A stretch of DNA of 64,000 nt, from assembly GCA_951802195.1 (NCBI GenBank), contig OX637628.1:496001-560000 (forward strand), in the 5' to 3' direction. Each line of letters starts with the position of its first letter. The stretch's first letter is position 1. Made by a program: the position numbers and the translations under genes. The stretch is from Tausonia pullulans. Taxonomy: Eukaryota > Basidiomycota > Tremellomycetes > Cystofilobasidiales > Mrakiaceae. The notes below the pieces were generated by a model. The model made no database searches. It saw only the letters and a program-made list of their open reading frames with translations, and was not told the DNA's origin. Of the stretch, positions 23,967 through 38,472 are shown piece by piece.

Positions 23967-25696
23967 GATAGGCCCTAGATGTTACTAGGTCTGGTGAGGG
24001 TTCGAGGGGAAAGCAAGAGAGAGCAGGCGACGGATGAGACTCCCACGAATGCACGAAACGGACGCAAGAGACGACGGACGGGGGTATTATGATGACCGCC
24101 GCCGGGCCGACTCGGCGGAGCCACGAGCGATCCAGTCATCGGCAACTGAGCAGCGGCCGTCACTTCTCTCCTCTCCTTTCTTAGTCACCAACCACCTCTT
24201 GCCATTGATTTGCCCCTTGATCCCCCCTCGCTCCTATTCCCTGAGCATGGATGCACGATAGACAGCCGATGCAGTCTGCTGGGTTTTGGAGAAGGGCGAG
24301 CTTATTGCCCTTGCGCGCGCCACTCATCTAATCTCTTGCCAGCAGTGGAATAAAATCGACGCTCGAGATGGTACATAGTAAGCCCATTAATGAGATCAAG
24401 AGAGCACCGAGCGTTGGAGAGATCTGAGAACGGACTCTGCACCGGGTGCTTCAAGTCTACCCCAACACTAGCAAGCGACTTGGAGATGCTGAGCGAGCTG
24501 GTGTCAGCATCTGAGCCAACAAAGGACATTCTCCAAAAGGTCGGTATTCTGTACATTTCTTGTCTCTACCGTCCCCTCATCACCCTCAACCGCCAACGTG
24601 AGTGCGCAAGGAATCAATCGGATGAGCCCTGGTACGACCTTTATTGAGCGTCCCTCCTAGCAGGCTATTGCCACAAGATGAGTCGCTTGCCGTCGAAGTG
24701 CCAGCCGCAATATAGGCCGTAGCCAGCGGAGAGACAAACGGCACGTCACTTGGCTTCACTCCCTTCGCGGATATTGCCGAAGCAGAAGCAATTCGGTCCC
24801 TTGCTCGACTGTGAGAGCGAAGATGGATAACAAGCGAGTGCCTCACATAGGAACGGATGATATGGAGGGCCTCCTTGGGCAAGCGAGACGAAGGGAGGTC
24901 AACGGCGTATGTGGAGGGCGACGTGCGCATCGGTCAGCCGACAGCCTTCCTGTCCGCCGTGTAGGGGGAGAAGGGAAAGCTTATGTCGCAAGCCATTTTG
25001 AAAATACACCTTGCCGTTAGTCTTCTTTGAGGTGCGATGCTTCTTTGTTCAAGCGGTGTAGAGACAAATCCGAGGAGCCGCGGACGGACAGGCGAGGCGG
25101 TCAACAACGCTTCAGGAAGCTAATAATCACCGCTAGACGCCGTAAAAAGACAAAGGAGAGATCCCTAACTCACTGGAGGCCATGTCAGGTGGAGGGAACT
25201 GACTTAGAGAGTCCTTTAGTCATGGGACGCTCGACGCAGTGCCATGGTGGTGCAATTGATGACACGAAGATCAATGATGAGAGGAAACTCATCTGGCTAT
25301 GGCCGAGCTGAGATAAAATCGATGAAGAGGTTCCCGGGGAAAAGGACGATAGTAAGGAAATGGGTGAAGCTGGGAAATTGAGGGGAACAAAGGGACCAGA
25401 CGCGTCCATCCTCTGATCTCAAGCTGATGCCTCGTGGAGCAGGACGGCGGTCAGTGTCTCCGTTCTCCACATTTATCGCGCAGCAGCATCATCTATTCTG
25501 TTCCAAACTGGGGTCGGATTTTGAGTGATCCTGCACTCTATCCCAACTCAAGATAAGGCACGCACTGTGTAGATGGATGAAAGGGCTACAGCGAGAGGGA
25601 CTTGACCGAAGATGTCGGCTTGCTCGCGTGAAGGAATCAGCAGGGAAGTGTCGGCATGCGTCCAAACTGGTCGGGCGAGCGGACCACCACCTCGCC
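23967..25696. other. Intergenic region between divergent ABC transporter and ARMH3-like genes
   Basis: About 1.7 kb. Small open frames are present on both strands but none has domain signal or convincing splice structure. Likely promoters for both flanking genes plus unexplained DNA. Confidence 0.4.
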
Positions 25697-28414
25697 ATGA
25701 TCTCTCTGGCCGAGTCGCTATTCTCCCAGCTCCTATCGGTCAGTCCTGACGCTCAATACTAAGTTGCGGCAAGCTTACACGAGAGCCTTCGACAGACGAG
25801 CCCGCCCGAGCCCGAGACTCTCACGGAGCGCTTCTGGCTGGAGCTCTTCTGTCTCACCCCGCCGGTCGCGTATCTGCACGATGTCCTCGCGAACCTCTCA
25901 TCTAGCAACGTCTTTGACCGTTATTCGGTCCGTCACGTATTCGTATGCTGTATCTGGGGCCATCGTTCAGGAAATCGCTAACGCCTGCCCAACCTCAATA
26001 CCGCCCGACCGCGTCGTCCAACCGCCGCGTCTACTCCAGTCTGCGATTCACGGCATCTTCCGTGAGGCTCTCGCATGCTTCCGGACCAACGATGAGCTTC
26101 GGAGAGCCAATGCTCTCGAAATCCTTCTCGTCGTCGGTCGAGGGGTCCTCGAGAAACGAGGGACTGAGAGCGAACTAATGCACACTCTCGGCGGCGGGCT
26201 CGACGCGTGCGAAGCCCACTTTACGGTCAGTCTTCCTGGCTGACTCTTGGGCCAGCAGCATAAGCTGTCATGATCCTGCCGCCTAATCCTCCACCTCAAT
26301 CAGAGCCTTGCGGAGGGTCTCCTCGAGGTCTTCACTTCCAAGGACGAGCCAGGTGCGCACTGAGGGGGAGGAATAGGGCTGTCACTAATGACTGACTGAC
26401 CCATGAATCCACTTGAGCAGCCGACCTGCGGCATCGCACTCTCCAGGCGACCATCATATTTGTCGCCAGCCTACGAGACTCGTCCATTGGTGCATACTTT
26501 CAGGGCCTCAAGTTTTACGAGGCGTCTTCGGAGGTGGCCGATGATTTCCCAGGGCCTGCGACATCGATGAACGCAAGCTAATCAACAAGCCCCTCTCTCT
26601 CAGTTCGCCCTGGACGCCGAGATGAGCGTATATGCGTACGAGGCCTTCCTTCTCATCGGACTCCTCGCAAACTACCGCAAGTTCGAGGTACGCTCGCCCA
26701 CTTCTTTGCTAGTTGACTGCAGTACAGCGCTGAGCTGGCTCCGCTCTAGTCCGCAGAGGCCAATCGGACTCTCGAGAGAATTGCAGACTCTACGTCCGAA
26801 CCGCTGCATCGCTGCCTCGTTAGCATTGTTTGCCTCACCATCGACCGTCTGCTCGACTCCTACAGGCTGGTCCAGCCAGACGACCCGCCCGCGGCGACGT
26901 CACTCGAGACTATCGCCTCCTATATCCCGCAGTGGCGAGACATGGTCCCCGTTCTCTACCGCCCAACACCGCCTCCCAAGAGAAAGCCGAAAGTCCCAGA
27001 ATGGGAGGACCTTCCGGACGAAAATGCTGTAATCCTCATGTGAGCCTCTTTGTACTCCTTCTCCATTCCTCAGGCTGATAGAGGATTTGATATCAGGACA
27101 GTCCACGAGTTCTCAAGCAACGCCGACTTTCGACGATTGCTCCGCGCCGAAATTGAAGACCTTCCACCCACCACAAAGGACTTCCCTGCCTCGAGTACGT
27201 TGCGCCCTCCATCGCTCGCATCACGGCCGACTAATCCAGGTTTGCTCCAGATCCAACCAATTCGCTCGGTCGATTGCTCTCGCTCTCATCCTACTTCCAC
27301 ACTCACTCCTCTGCTCCCGGTCTCGGCCATCGCCCACGCTACTATTCCCATCTCGCCCACCTCATCCTCCTCTCGCTTCTGGAGTCTCAATGCTTTCTTC
27401 TGCCACCGACATCGCTCCCCTTGCTCTTTCCGCCGATGCGGGCTTCAGTCCGGCTCTGTCGACAACGCGCACCAGAAGTCCCCTTCGTTCAAGGGAAACG
27501 GCGCATCGAGGAGATCATCCTCGATGTCGAGCTCGCGTTTTTGCTTCACAACCTTGGCAAGGCGTTCGATGTCGTCGGCTTTCGGTGAGTCGACCGCGAT
27601 GAGCATGGGTATGTGCTTCACTCTAACAAAGCCCACATCAAACTCATGGCCAGAATGTCGCTCCTGGTGATCCTCCAGGTCATTCACCACGTTTCTCTGC
27701 GTGATACTTTTCTAAGTGCGTATGGAGCGTCCTGAGCTGAACACCGCCAGACTAACTCCTATTCCCAGACTATCACTGGGACGAGCTCTACCGCGCGATC
27801 CTCTCCGTCCTGTCCTTTATCGCCCACCGCGTCGACGAGCTCAAGCAGATCCGGCGACTGGACGAGGTGGTTCAGTTGGTCAGTACCGCCTCCTTCAGCA
27901 CTCGATCGCTCTCGCTGAAGATACCACGACTCTCCAGTCCTTCCTCATTCTCTCGAAATGTGTGCATCTCTCGGAGATTCTCCTGCCCGATCAGCACATG
28001 CGGCTTCTCCTACTCGTTGGTCAATCTTTCTTCATCCTAATCAATGGCTCCTGACAAACATTTTTTTTCCACAAGTACGAACTCACCCGCTCCCAGGATC
28101 TCTTTGAAAGGCTCCTCGGCGTGCTTCCCAAGCTCTCGCCGACGGCCGAAACCGAGGTCTCCTCCCCACTTCTCAACTCGCTCCTCGGCATATCGAACCA
28201 CTACCATGGCCTTGCCCTCGCTGCACAGTGTACGTCAGCGCCCAAGGTCCTTGGTGTCATTCGGAAGGAAGTCGAGAAAGTCCAGGGCGTCTACCTCGGG
28301 GGTCTCAGCGAGACGGGCCTTGTGGACGAATCGCCCGAGTTGGCCGACGCCGACGAGGACGTCCGGTTCTTCAGGGTCGGGTGCGAGGATGCGCTGATAC
28401 TCATGCCGCGATGA
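25697..28414 (+). CDS. ARMH3 (C10orf76/DUF1741)-like armadillo-type helical protein
   Basis: Human ARMH3 is a Golgi-associated protein linked to GBF1 and PI4KB, so a secretory-pathway role is likely. Conserved landmarks appear in order: RFWLELFCLTPPVAYL (human RFWEELFLMKVNLEYL), VYAYEAFLLIGLLANYRKFES (human has LLALLVNYRKYES), a central helical part, then DYHWDELYRAILSVLSFI (human YTWRELWSALINLLKFL). The end is SNHYHGLALAAQ followed by GCEDALILMPR and TGA. About ten introns separate these blocks. The start gives MISLAESLFSQLLS; it is the ATG that best joins to the RFWLELF exon, but the first intron is uncertain. All-helical, no signal peptide or membrane segment seen. The next gene starts only 232 bp downstream on the same strand. 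Confidence 0.8.
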
Positions 28415-28646
28415 GAATGAATGAACGATGCGAGAGGGCATGAGGCATAGTGACAGGCAAGACAAGCATCAATGCGCCCCGACCTTTCTCCCCCGAGCAG
28501 CGCACGAGGCGACCTTCTCCCTCCCGATCGATGCCTTGCCCTCTTGCGGCCAAACAACCACCATCCTATTGGACCCGTTGCCCATTCCTTCCCCGATCTC
28601 TTGCTCCTTCCCTTCGCACACCACCCTTTAGATTGCCTCGGCTGTA

Positions 28647-30939
28647 ATGCCTCAGCCGAAACTCCCCGTCCCCCCGCCGGGAATCCGGAAGCCTCCCTTC
28701 AGGCTGAACCCCTACGGACCCGCTCACCACCCGCGCCATGTCGCTCTTGCAATCGGCGTCATCGCCGTTGGAGGAGCCCTCTGGCTCTCACGCGACGATC
28801 GGACAGTCCACGCCGAGCCGATAGGACCTCTCGATGAAGTCTTACCTCTCGCCGACGAGATCAAGGGCAAAGGCAAGGCAAGGCTGCCCAAGCTCGAGCC
28901 AAAGCGCCCGGACGACCTCAACTCGTTCGCCTGGGGGCATAACGGGTGCGCGTGGTCTTTGTGCCATTCTTCCTCATTACTAGGCCTTCATAGTCTAGCC
29001 CTTTGACCGTGAATTCTAGCTGACGACTGGCGTTCTTGCGGTTTCCCTTCTTCTCTTCAGCACCGGCGTCGCCGCGCCCTCCACCTCGACGTCGTTTGCG
29101 ACCATTAAGACCCCACGCCTCGTGCCGGCCTTCTCGGGGCCCGGTATCGCCCTCCGGGACGTCCATCTCGGTGAGAACTTTGGCGCCGTCGTTGATGCCC
29201 GAGGCGACGTCTACATGTGGGGCGAGGACATCACGGACGTCGAGACGGGCGACAGTCCGGCTGAGGGGCTGAAGAAATGTCTTGTCGACCTCGTACGTCT
29301 GGCTGCAGATGCTATCTGAGAGAAAGGATTCTTGCTAAGAGTGCCGATGCTTCTCCGTGTCCAGGATATTGTCGAGATCACGGCGTCGAAGCGCAAGCTC
29401 TTCGCGCTTTCCTCCAAGGGACGCGTCTACGCGCTCCCGACGACGACGGCCCTCCAAGCCCCGACGGCTCCGCGCTCCGTCTGGAACTACTTCGACCCAC
29501 TTCACGTCCTCACGAGCCGCCCTCAGCCCGTGGATTACACTGTTCTCGACGTCCGGACACTCCGCTCGCTTTCTCTCAACTGGGGCGAAGTTATCACCTC
29601 GATCAAGGCCGGCCAGGACCACCTCCTCGCTCTTTCCTCTCTCGGCCGAGTCTTCGGACACGCTATCTCCGAGTCAGCCAACTCGCACTGCCAGCTCGGC
29701 AACCTCGAGCTCATTGTCCTCCCCCGGCCCTCAACCCACCGGCTCAAGTTCGAGACAGGCAAGCGGCACTCACTCGTCACGCTCGCGATCCCAGACTTTA
29801 TCCGCAATGGTCGGATCAAGATGGCACCCGGGACGGACCCTTGGATCCTTCAGTCGCTCCCGCCCCTCCCGGAGGGAGAGACATACGCGTACCACGATCC
29901 GGCGATGCCTAGTGTCAAGACCGTCAAAACGGCGCGCGGGCTTCGACCCGAGGAGGACATTCACTGGAGCACGACTCTGTATGAGATCCCCGTCCTCGAG
30001 GGTGTCCGGGTTGATCAGATCGCTGCGGGCTTGAGGGCTTCGTACGTTCGTGTGGGCGGTCGCGTCCTCGGCTTTGGCGCGAACGAGTATGGGTGAGTGG
30101 GTCGCGTTTGCAGCTTGCTCCTTGCATCATCGTCTGACGATCCTTTGTTTCCAAGACAAATTGGTCTCGGCGCTGGCCTCTCGGCGGACAACGTTCACTC
30201 ACCGACCGAGATCATCCTCGCCAAGTCGCAAGGCTACAACGGCACGCACATGATCCAGTGCGAGGACATCACCGCCTCGGGCAACACGTGCTTCTTCACC
30301 GTTCGCCGGACGTCGCTCGACGATCCGGCCGAGTACATTGACCTTCTCTCTAGTGGGCACGGTACGTTCGGCGCTCTGGGTAATGGCACTTGGTGGCAGA
30401 TCAGCCCGGGTTGTGTCAGGGTCAAGAGCATCTCGGGACTTAGCGAGTGTGAGTCGGCGGTCCCCTCGCCTTGTGAAGGTTAGAGAGACTGACTTTCTGC
30501 CACAGACTCTGAGGACGAGAACCGCATCGTCCCCCTCGGCATTCACAAGGTTGTTGTCTCGCCCACCGAGAACGTCATGGCCGTCCTCGACACGTCTCCC
30601 CTCGCTCAGAAGGACGGCTCCTTCGTCTACGGCCGAGACCTCCTCGTCTGGGGTGCCAACGACAAGTCCCAGCTCGGCAACGGCAAGCGCAACAACCTAC
30701 CGGCCCCGCAACACCTCCCTCCCTTACCCTTTACGCCTTTGCTGGAGAACGTCGCGAAGGAGGCGAGGCTCCACTCGGGGACGGCTTCCCACATGCCCCA
30801 CTCAAGGCTTCAGTTGAACGAGGCGTATGTTCAGCTGAGGGATCTCCAGGGAAGGAAGGTCGGCTGGTCGAAGCACAAAGTCGAGCAGAGCGTGGTTGCC
30901 GGACACGGGACAGGGGCAGTGTTCTGGAAGGTTGTCTGA
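28647..30939 (+). CDS. FMP25: RCC1-repeat mitochondrial protein, Fmp25-like
   Basis: The N terminus is basic and Pro-rich, followed by one membrane segment (VALAIGVIAVGGALWLS), fitting a protein anchored in the mitochondrial inner membrane. The rest is an RCC1-type beta-propeller: FGAVVDARGDVYMWGED, KLFALSSKGRVYAL, HLLALSSLGRVFGH, RVLGFGANEYGQIGLG, GHGTFGALGNGTW and LLVWGANDKSQLGNG. Exons read well: 28647-28945, 29061-29292, 29365 to about 30093, then two more, each joint restoring frame. Yeast Fmp25 is a mitochondrial RCC1-like protein implicated in respiratory complex III assembly; the same role here is inference. It ends at VVAGHGTGAVFWKVV and TGA. A second RCC1 family is possible, but the membrane segment before the propeller favours Fmp25. 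Confidence 0.88.
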
Positions 30940-31705
30940 TGTGGACTGCCTCGTTCCTTTCTGTTTTTCTCTTTTCTCGCCATTCCAGTACTGTATTGTC
31001 GTGATTTCTCTCTGGTCGATGCCCACACCTTTCACCCTGTACCCTGCGCTCGACTGTCAACCCGCGTGTCTCGCCGGTCGTCCAGCGGCGGCTTTCGCAC
31101 TTCAAGAACGATGAGCAAAGCGAGACGAGCACAAAGCACCTTCTGGCAGTCTGGGTGGAGAGAAGGGAGGGGGGGAGGGGGGCCGAAGCGAGCAAAGAAA
31201 GGAGGGAAGACTTGAGCTGATGAAAGCTGGGCGGGAAAGGAAGGGGAAGCAGCGAAGGAGTAATCGACATTAACGCCAACGCCATTCGGAAGCTCAGTCC
31301 CTTCTTTCGCACGTCAAAGGAAGAACGCAATAAAGGAGTATTAAGAGGTCTTTCGAGGAAACGGCTCTCCTTTTTTTTGGTCTTGATCTTTCCTTCTTCT
31401 TCTTCTTCTTCTTCTACAGTACCTAGCAAAGGGAAGGGACACAAATGGGAAAGGAGAAAGGACAGGTAGATGGACGATGTGGAGGGTGGGAGAATCCGAA
31501 CAAGAATCAAGGAGGTGTCGAGAGCAGATGCGCGTGAAGAAAAACGAAGAAGGAAGGGGAAACAGAGACAGGAGAAAAGAGCGAAAACGAATGAACTTGT
31601 CGGCGCCGTGGGGTGAGACGATTGGACGATTTCATTGAATCCGAAGCGTTTGAAGTTGTGTTCGTCGTCGGTTTGGGAGGTGCGAGTGAGTACATTGCGT
31701 TTCGT
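30940..31705. other. Intergenic region between convergent genes
   Basis: 3' flanks of Fmp25 and PP2A. Contains a GAA/TTC-type triplet run near 31388-31415 and purine-rich low-complexity DNA. No gene supported. Confidence 0.5.
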
Positions 31706-33921
<2,216 letters not shown>

Positions 33922-34250
33922 AATGGTGAGGGTGAAGTTAGGGTGCTGGTGACAACGATAGTCCTGAAAGGCGGCCGAGGGCGAAGGAAGGACGACGATG
34001 GGAAAAAGGTTGAGTGGGAAGCGTGTGATGGTTTGGAGAGCAAGGGCGGCAGGGCGAGCGGCGAGAGGGGACGACGCCGCCAGCCAGCGCGAGGCTCATC
34101 TCGCCTCTGTTCTGTCCCCTCGGGCCCCCTTCTTCCCCCCGTCAGACGTCGACGCCCAAGCGTCTTGAGATGGATGTCATCATGCATGTCTACGTGTGCA
34201 TACAGATGGAGAGCGATTTGTAGCGAGTCGGACGCCATCTCGTCGTTACT
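33922..34250. promoter_or_regulatory. Shared intergenic promoter region of PP2A and MPC1 genes
   Basis: The only DNA between two divergent start codons. It must contain both promoters unless 5' UTRs overlap. No clear TATA box seen. Confidence 0.5.
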
Positions 34251-35985
34251 ATGAGGCGGCGGCCGTTGGGTCATCCCCCAATTACCATGAGGCGTCGCCC
34301 GCCGCCGTCCTTTTCCCGCCTCAACCACCAACGTCTCCGGCTCTTCCCCACGCTTTCTTCGCCATGGCCTCCCAATTCGTTAACTGGTATTTCCCCTCCC
34401 TATCTCATCTCCTTCTCCCTTGGCAGGCACGCTCACCCCACTATTCACGCCCTCAAGGATCAAGTCCCCGGCAGGCCGATCCTACTTCTTCTCGACCCAC
34501 TTCTGTTAGAGTCTCCTTGTCCTTGCTTCACTCTCGCTGCTCTGTCGCTCATCCTGACCTAACCCCGTCTCTCTCTCTCCTTCCTCCAGGGGGTCCCGTG
34601 CGTCTATATCTTGCGACCTGCGCTACCCCGGCAGTATGATCTTCTCCGAGGAGAGGTCTAACTGACGTCGTTCCCTGCACGCGGATGCCCTCTCGCGCTC
34701 TCAATCTCCCAGGTTGCCAATTGGGGTCTCCCCATTGCGGCGCTCGCCGACATGCAGAAGGACGAGAGCATGATTTCGGGTGTCATGTCCCCGACGATGG
34801 CTGGCTACTCGTCAGTCTTGCTTCATGCGCGTTCCCGTCGTCATCCTCCGTCCCGTCTGCGCGACGGATGGACGGAACGGAAGGCGCGAGCGACCCCACC
34901 TTGAGACCTTGAGGTCATATGCTGATCTCTTCTCTTATCTCTTGACAGGTCCGTGTTCATGGCGTTCGCTTGGCAGGTCCAGCCTCGGAATTAGTCAGTC
35001 GCGATCCGCTCTTGCTCGTATCGCCGTTCTTTCGATGTGAGCTGACAGTATTCGACGCTCGACTTCTATTAGCCTCCTCTTTGCCTGCCACGCTACCAAT
35101 GCGACGGCCCAGCTTATTCAGACCGGTCGCTTCGTTAACTACTGGTACCTCGGTGGTGAGTCCAGGCCTTTGGAATATCATCGTTTCACGAGCGACGGAC
35201 GGCGCTCGTGATCTCGACTCGTCTGGAACGAGTCCGTCTCCCACGGTCTCGTTCGACGCGCCCATATGCAAAGCAGCAGTTTCGGTGGGATAGTGGAAGG
35301 GTTTCCATCCTCCCTATCTGTGCATGCGTCCAATTTGGCTCAGAAGGGATGCGTCAACTGCATGGGGCTTGACCGCTTTGCTTGCTCTCTCTCTTTGCGA
35401 TGCTTCCCTACCTTCATATAAATCTCACGCTGACTGACTTTTTCTTCCTCTCTCAAAAGGCAAGGAGAAGTCGACCGAGCAGATTGCCACCATTGAGGGC
35501 TCCAAGGTCCTCTCGGAGCTCCAGAAGTCGTCCCAGCACGTCGCTTCCGCCGTCTCGAAAGAGGCCCAGGTTGCCTCTGCGGCTCTGACGACTGAGGCTG
35601 CCCGCCTGACCAACAAGGTCAACGATGGCGCCGTCCAGCTCGACAAGACGATCTCGGATGAGGCTGCTCTGATCAAGAGCAAGGGAGAAAGCCTTCTCCA
35701 CCAGGCGGAGAAGAAGGGTCATGAGCTCCTGGAGGTCGCTGAGAAGCAGGGTGCGTTACGTTTCCTCCCATCTATCCCCCCTTGTCGCCATTTCGTGGGA
35801 CTGACACTCTCTCAAACCCAACCCTTGCAGCCGCCGCCGCCAAAGCCCACGCCGCCGCCGGCGGCCAGGATGCCCTTGACCGGGCTCGCGCCATCGCCGA
35901 GCAGTCCAAGGTCGACCTTGGACTCGCCAAGGCCGAGGTTAAAGAGGAGGTCAAGGAGGTCAAGAAGAAGGGATGGCTCTGGTAA
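34251..35985 (+). CDS. MPC1: Mitochondrial pyruvate carrier subunit 1 with C-terminal extension
   Basis: Part of the inner-membrane carrier that imports pyruvate. The spliced core reads RSYFFSTHFWGP, VANWGLPIAALADMQKDES, ISGVMSPTMAGYSSVFMAF, AWQVQPRNYLLFACHATNAT and AQLIQTGRFVNYWYLGG, matching MPC1 across its length. The Trp-Gly-Pro of FWGP is supplied by an 8-nt exon at 34590-34597 (GGGGTCCC) between introns starting GTTAGA and GTGCGT. After the core the frame continues for about 165 residues of Lys/Glu/Ala-rich sequence (EGSKVLSELQKSSQHV..., ending EVKEVKKKGWLW), likely a coiled coil, which animal MPC1 lacks. The N-terminal start is uncertain: ATGs at 34251 or 34287 both fit, giving a basic, Pro-rich leader. 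Confidence 0.87.
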
Positions 35986-36611
35986 AGCAGAGACGGAGGA
36001 GATGGGGTGGATAGGGGGGGGGGGGGGAGATCTTTGAGTTGGAAACCCCGTTCATTCTTGTGTGGACTCGATAGAAATGCTTGGTCTGAGCTTCTAAAAA
36101 GAGGCTGATCGGTTCTCCTCTCTCAACTCAGTCGTCTGAGACAGGTCGCTTTGACCAAGGACTGAAATGTTGGGAGACGAGCGGGAAAGGGGCGGCTGAA
36201 GATGATGAGGTAACGATTTGGCACATGTTCGTCTCTCAAAGGAAGACTGACTCAGTTAGACAGAGATTAAGGAGGTTTGAAGAAAAGATAAAAAGGTGGG
36301 CAGGGAGATGATGGGCCAATGCCCTGCGCGCTGATTCACAGCTTCCTCGGAGCTTGCCTGTCTCCTCGAGTCTGCCAATCCCTCCACACCACCAGTTCGT
36401 TGATTTTGATGCTCTCGCGATAGTATTGGTAGATCTCAAAGGCATGTGCAGATCGGTTTTTTTTCACGCGGGAGTCGGGTCAACTTTCTGCTCGAGAAAG
36501 GCTCGTGTGTGCGAGAGCGAGCATAGGAAGCTGGCGCCAATGCAATCGGATCAACGTAAAGCATCCATGACAGCAGTGATCTGAGTCCATATATCCTGTC
36601 TCTCCCTCTAC
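35986..36611. other. Intergenic region between convergent genes
   Basis: Contains a G-run at 36016-36028 just after the MPC1 stop. No gene supported. Confidence 0.5.
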
Positions 36612-38472
36612 TCAAGCAAGCTGAACAACCCTCCCCACAATCCCTCCCTTCATCCTGATCTTGACACCCCTCGGGTGGTCACCTCGCGTAAGGACCTCCA
36701 TGACTTCGCCCTCGGTCGTTTTGCCCGTCGGCTGGTCTTGCTTCTGGACGACGAGCACCCGCGTGCCGGGAATAAGGAGCCGGATTGGGGGAGGATTGCG
36801 AGGGGAATACTTGGATGTCGAGACGGCAGAAGAGGACGAAGCAGGAGTCGAAGAAACAGACTGTTGCGGTTTGTCCCCTCTGGCCGCCGTGGTCGTTGTC
36901 CGGGGCGCACCGCGAGGTACAAAAGCGTCAGAGTCCGCTCGTCCGACATTGCCAGTGGTCTTGCGAGAAGAGGAAGGAGCAGGAGAAGGGCGCGCCTCCT
37001 CCACCTTCTCTTCCTCTTTTGCCGCCTGTTCCCAGCTCGCCAAAAGAGCCTTCTGCTCCCGAGAAGCCTTGGTCTCGGCGTCTTCTTCAGGCAAGACGCC
37101 CTCCGTTGTCACCGCCCCCGCCTGCTGAGCCTTCTCCTTGCCTTTGCCGCGGCTCCTCTTCTTGCCCTTCTTCCCTGATGAGGCCTCCCCAGCAGCAAGA
37201 GCAGCCAGGGTAGATGGCACAGGCTTGGGCGGAGGGACGTACGCCAGCTCGAGCCCACCAACATCGAGGAACCACCTCCCCTGGGCCTCACGCTCCGTAA
37301 GCACCATCCGAGCTCGGTCGGCCCGCCCCGAGGTAGAAAGGAACGTCATCCGTGGTGCGGCGATTCGGCTAGAGGGCTCCTCGGACTCGGTTGGGTTGTT
37401 GGACGAGGAGCCGGCTTCGTCCTCAGCGGAGGGAATGGAGGCGGGGCGGATTTGAAAGGATGTCATTTGGATCTGGGCAAGTGTCGTCAGCGCAAGATTG
37501 TGGCAAGTCAGTCGGTTCGACTCTCACCTTGCCCGTCTTGGGGTTAAGACTCATGACTCTCCTCGTCTTCGGCTCCTCCTTCTTGACGAGCCCACTAAGC
37601 AAGCTCGGGAATTTCCCCCCGCCTGACTCAGCCCAAAGCCGATCCGCCTCCTCTTGGGCGAGCCGCTCGCGCTCGAGGCGCTCCATATTGAGCTGCTCGG
37701 TGAGCTCGCGGTTGAGCGTGACGAGGAGGCGGGACCGGAGGGAGGGCGCGACGAGGAGTGAGGTATGGCAGGATGGGCAGGGGAGGTAAGGGAGTTGGAG
37801 GGCGCAGAGCGGGAGGGAGCAGGTCGGGCAGATAGGGTTGTACGTGTTGAGAGGGTGGATGCGAGCTGACGTGGAGAGGCGAAAGTCAGTTGTGAAGACA
37901 GGTCGGCGCGGAAGTGCTGCGCTGACGGGCGCTCCTGAGTGCCATCACACTCCAGCAAGTGAAGACAGCTTACCCTGACAAAAGCAACCTCCCTTCCCTT
38001 TTTTGAGTGCCCTCTTGCCCAAGCCCTCGCCACTCTCCCCAGTGAGCTCGACATCGCGGATCATCCGCTCGAGCCTTTCGACCTCGACGCTCTTGGGCAG
38101 CTGCTCCTCCGTCTTCGCCGAGGACGAAGACGACGCCGGAGCAGCCGCCTTGGCCTTGGTCGCTCCCTTGGGCGTAAGCAAGTCGGACGTAACCCCTCCT
38201 GCTCCAACGGCAGGCTTGGGCTGCTTGGCTGGGAGGATCTTGACGCCAGGCCTCATCGCCTGAATCGGCAAGGGCGTCGAGCGGCCCGAGACGGCTCCCG
38301 ATGCACGGCCGGAGGAGGAGGGGTCGTCTCGGTTCTTGATGTACGTTTGGCCAACGGGAAGGGCGTCAACTTGTCGGAGCTGAGGGGTGGAGGAGGCTGC
38401 TTGCTTGCCCTTAGCAGCACGCGAGGAGGGGCGGGACGTGGGAGGTGTGGTGGTGGGTGTACGGCGTGACAT
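36612..38472 (-). CDS. Rqt4/TRIP4-type C2HC5 zinc-finger protein with C-terminal YwbE-like domain
   Basis: Homologues (human TRIP4/ASC-1, yeast Rqt4) belong to the RQC-trigger complex that splits collided ribosomes. An N-terminal Ser/Pro/Lys-rich region leads to the zinc finger. The finger starts GCFCQ at the end of exon 1 and continues ARIHPLNTYNPICPTCSLPL with a final PYLPCPSCH, spacing that fits the C2HC5 finger. A charged helix (EQLNMERLERERLAQEEADRLW) and VMSLNPKTGKV follow. The last exon has a disordered middle and ends with TRVLVVQKQDQPTGKTTEG, HPRGVKIRMKGGIVGRVVQ and TAA. That end resembles bacterial YwbE (DUF2196), a small basic beta-rich domain. There is no ASCH domain as in animal TRIP4. 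The gene is divergent from RPS4, another translation gene. Confidence 0.78.

Noticed and set aside
30731-31510. A 259-codon minus-strand frame
   Set aside because: Overlaps the RCC1 gene end antisense and then low-complexity DNA; no domain or splice support.
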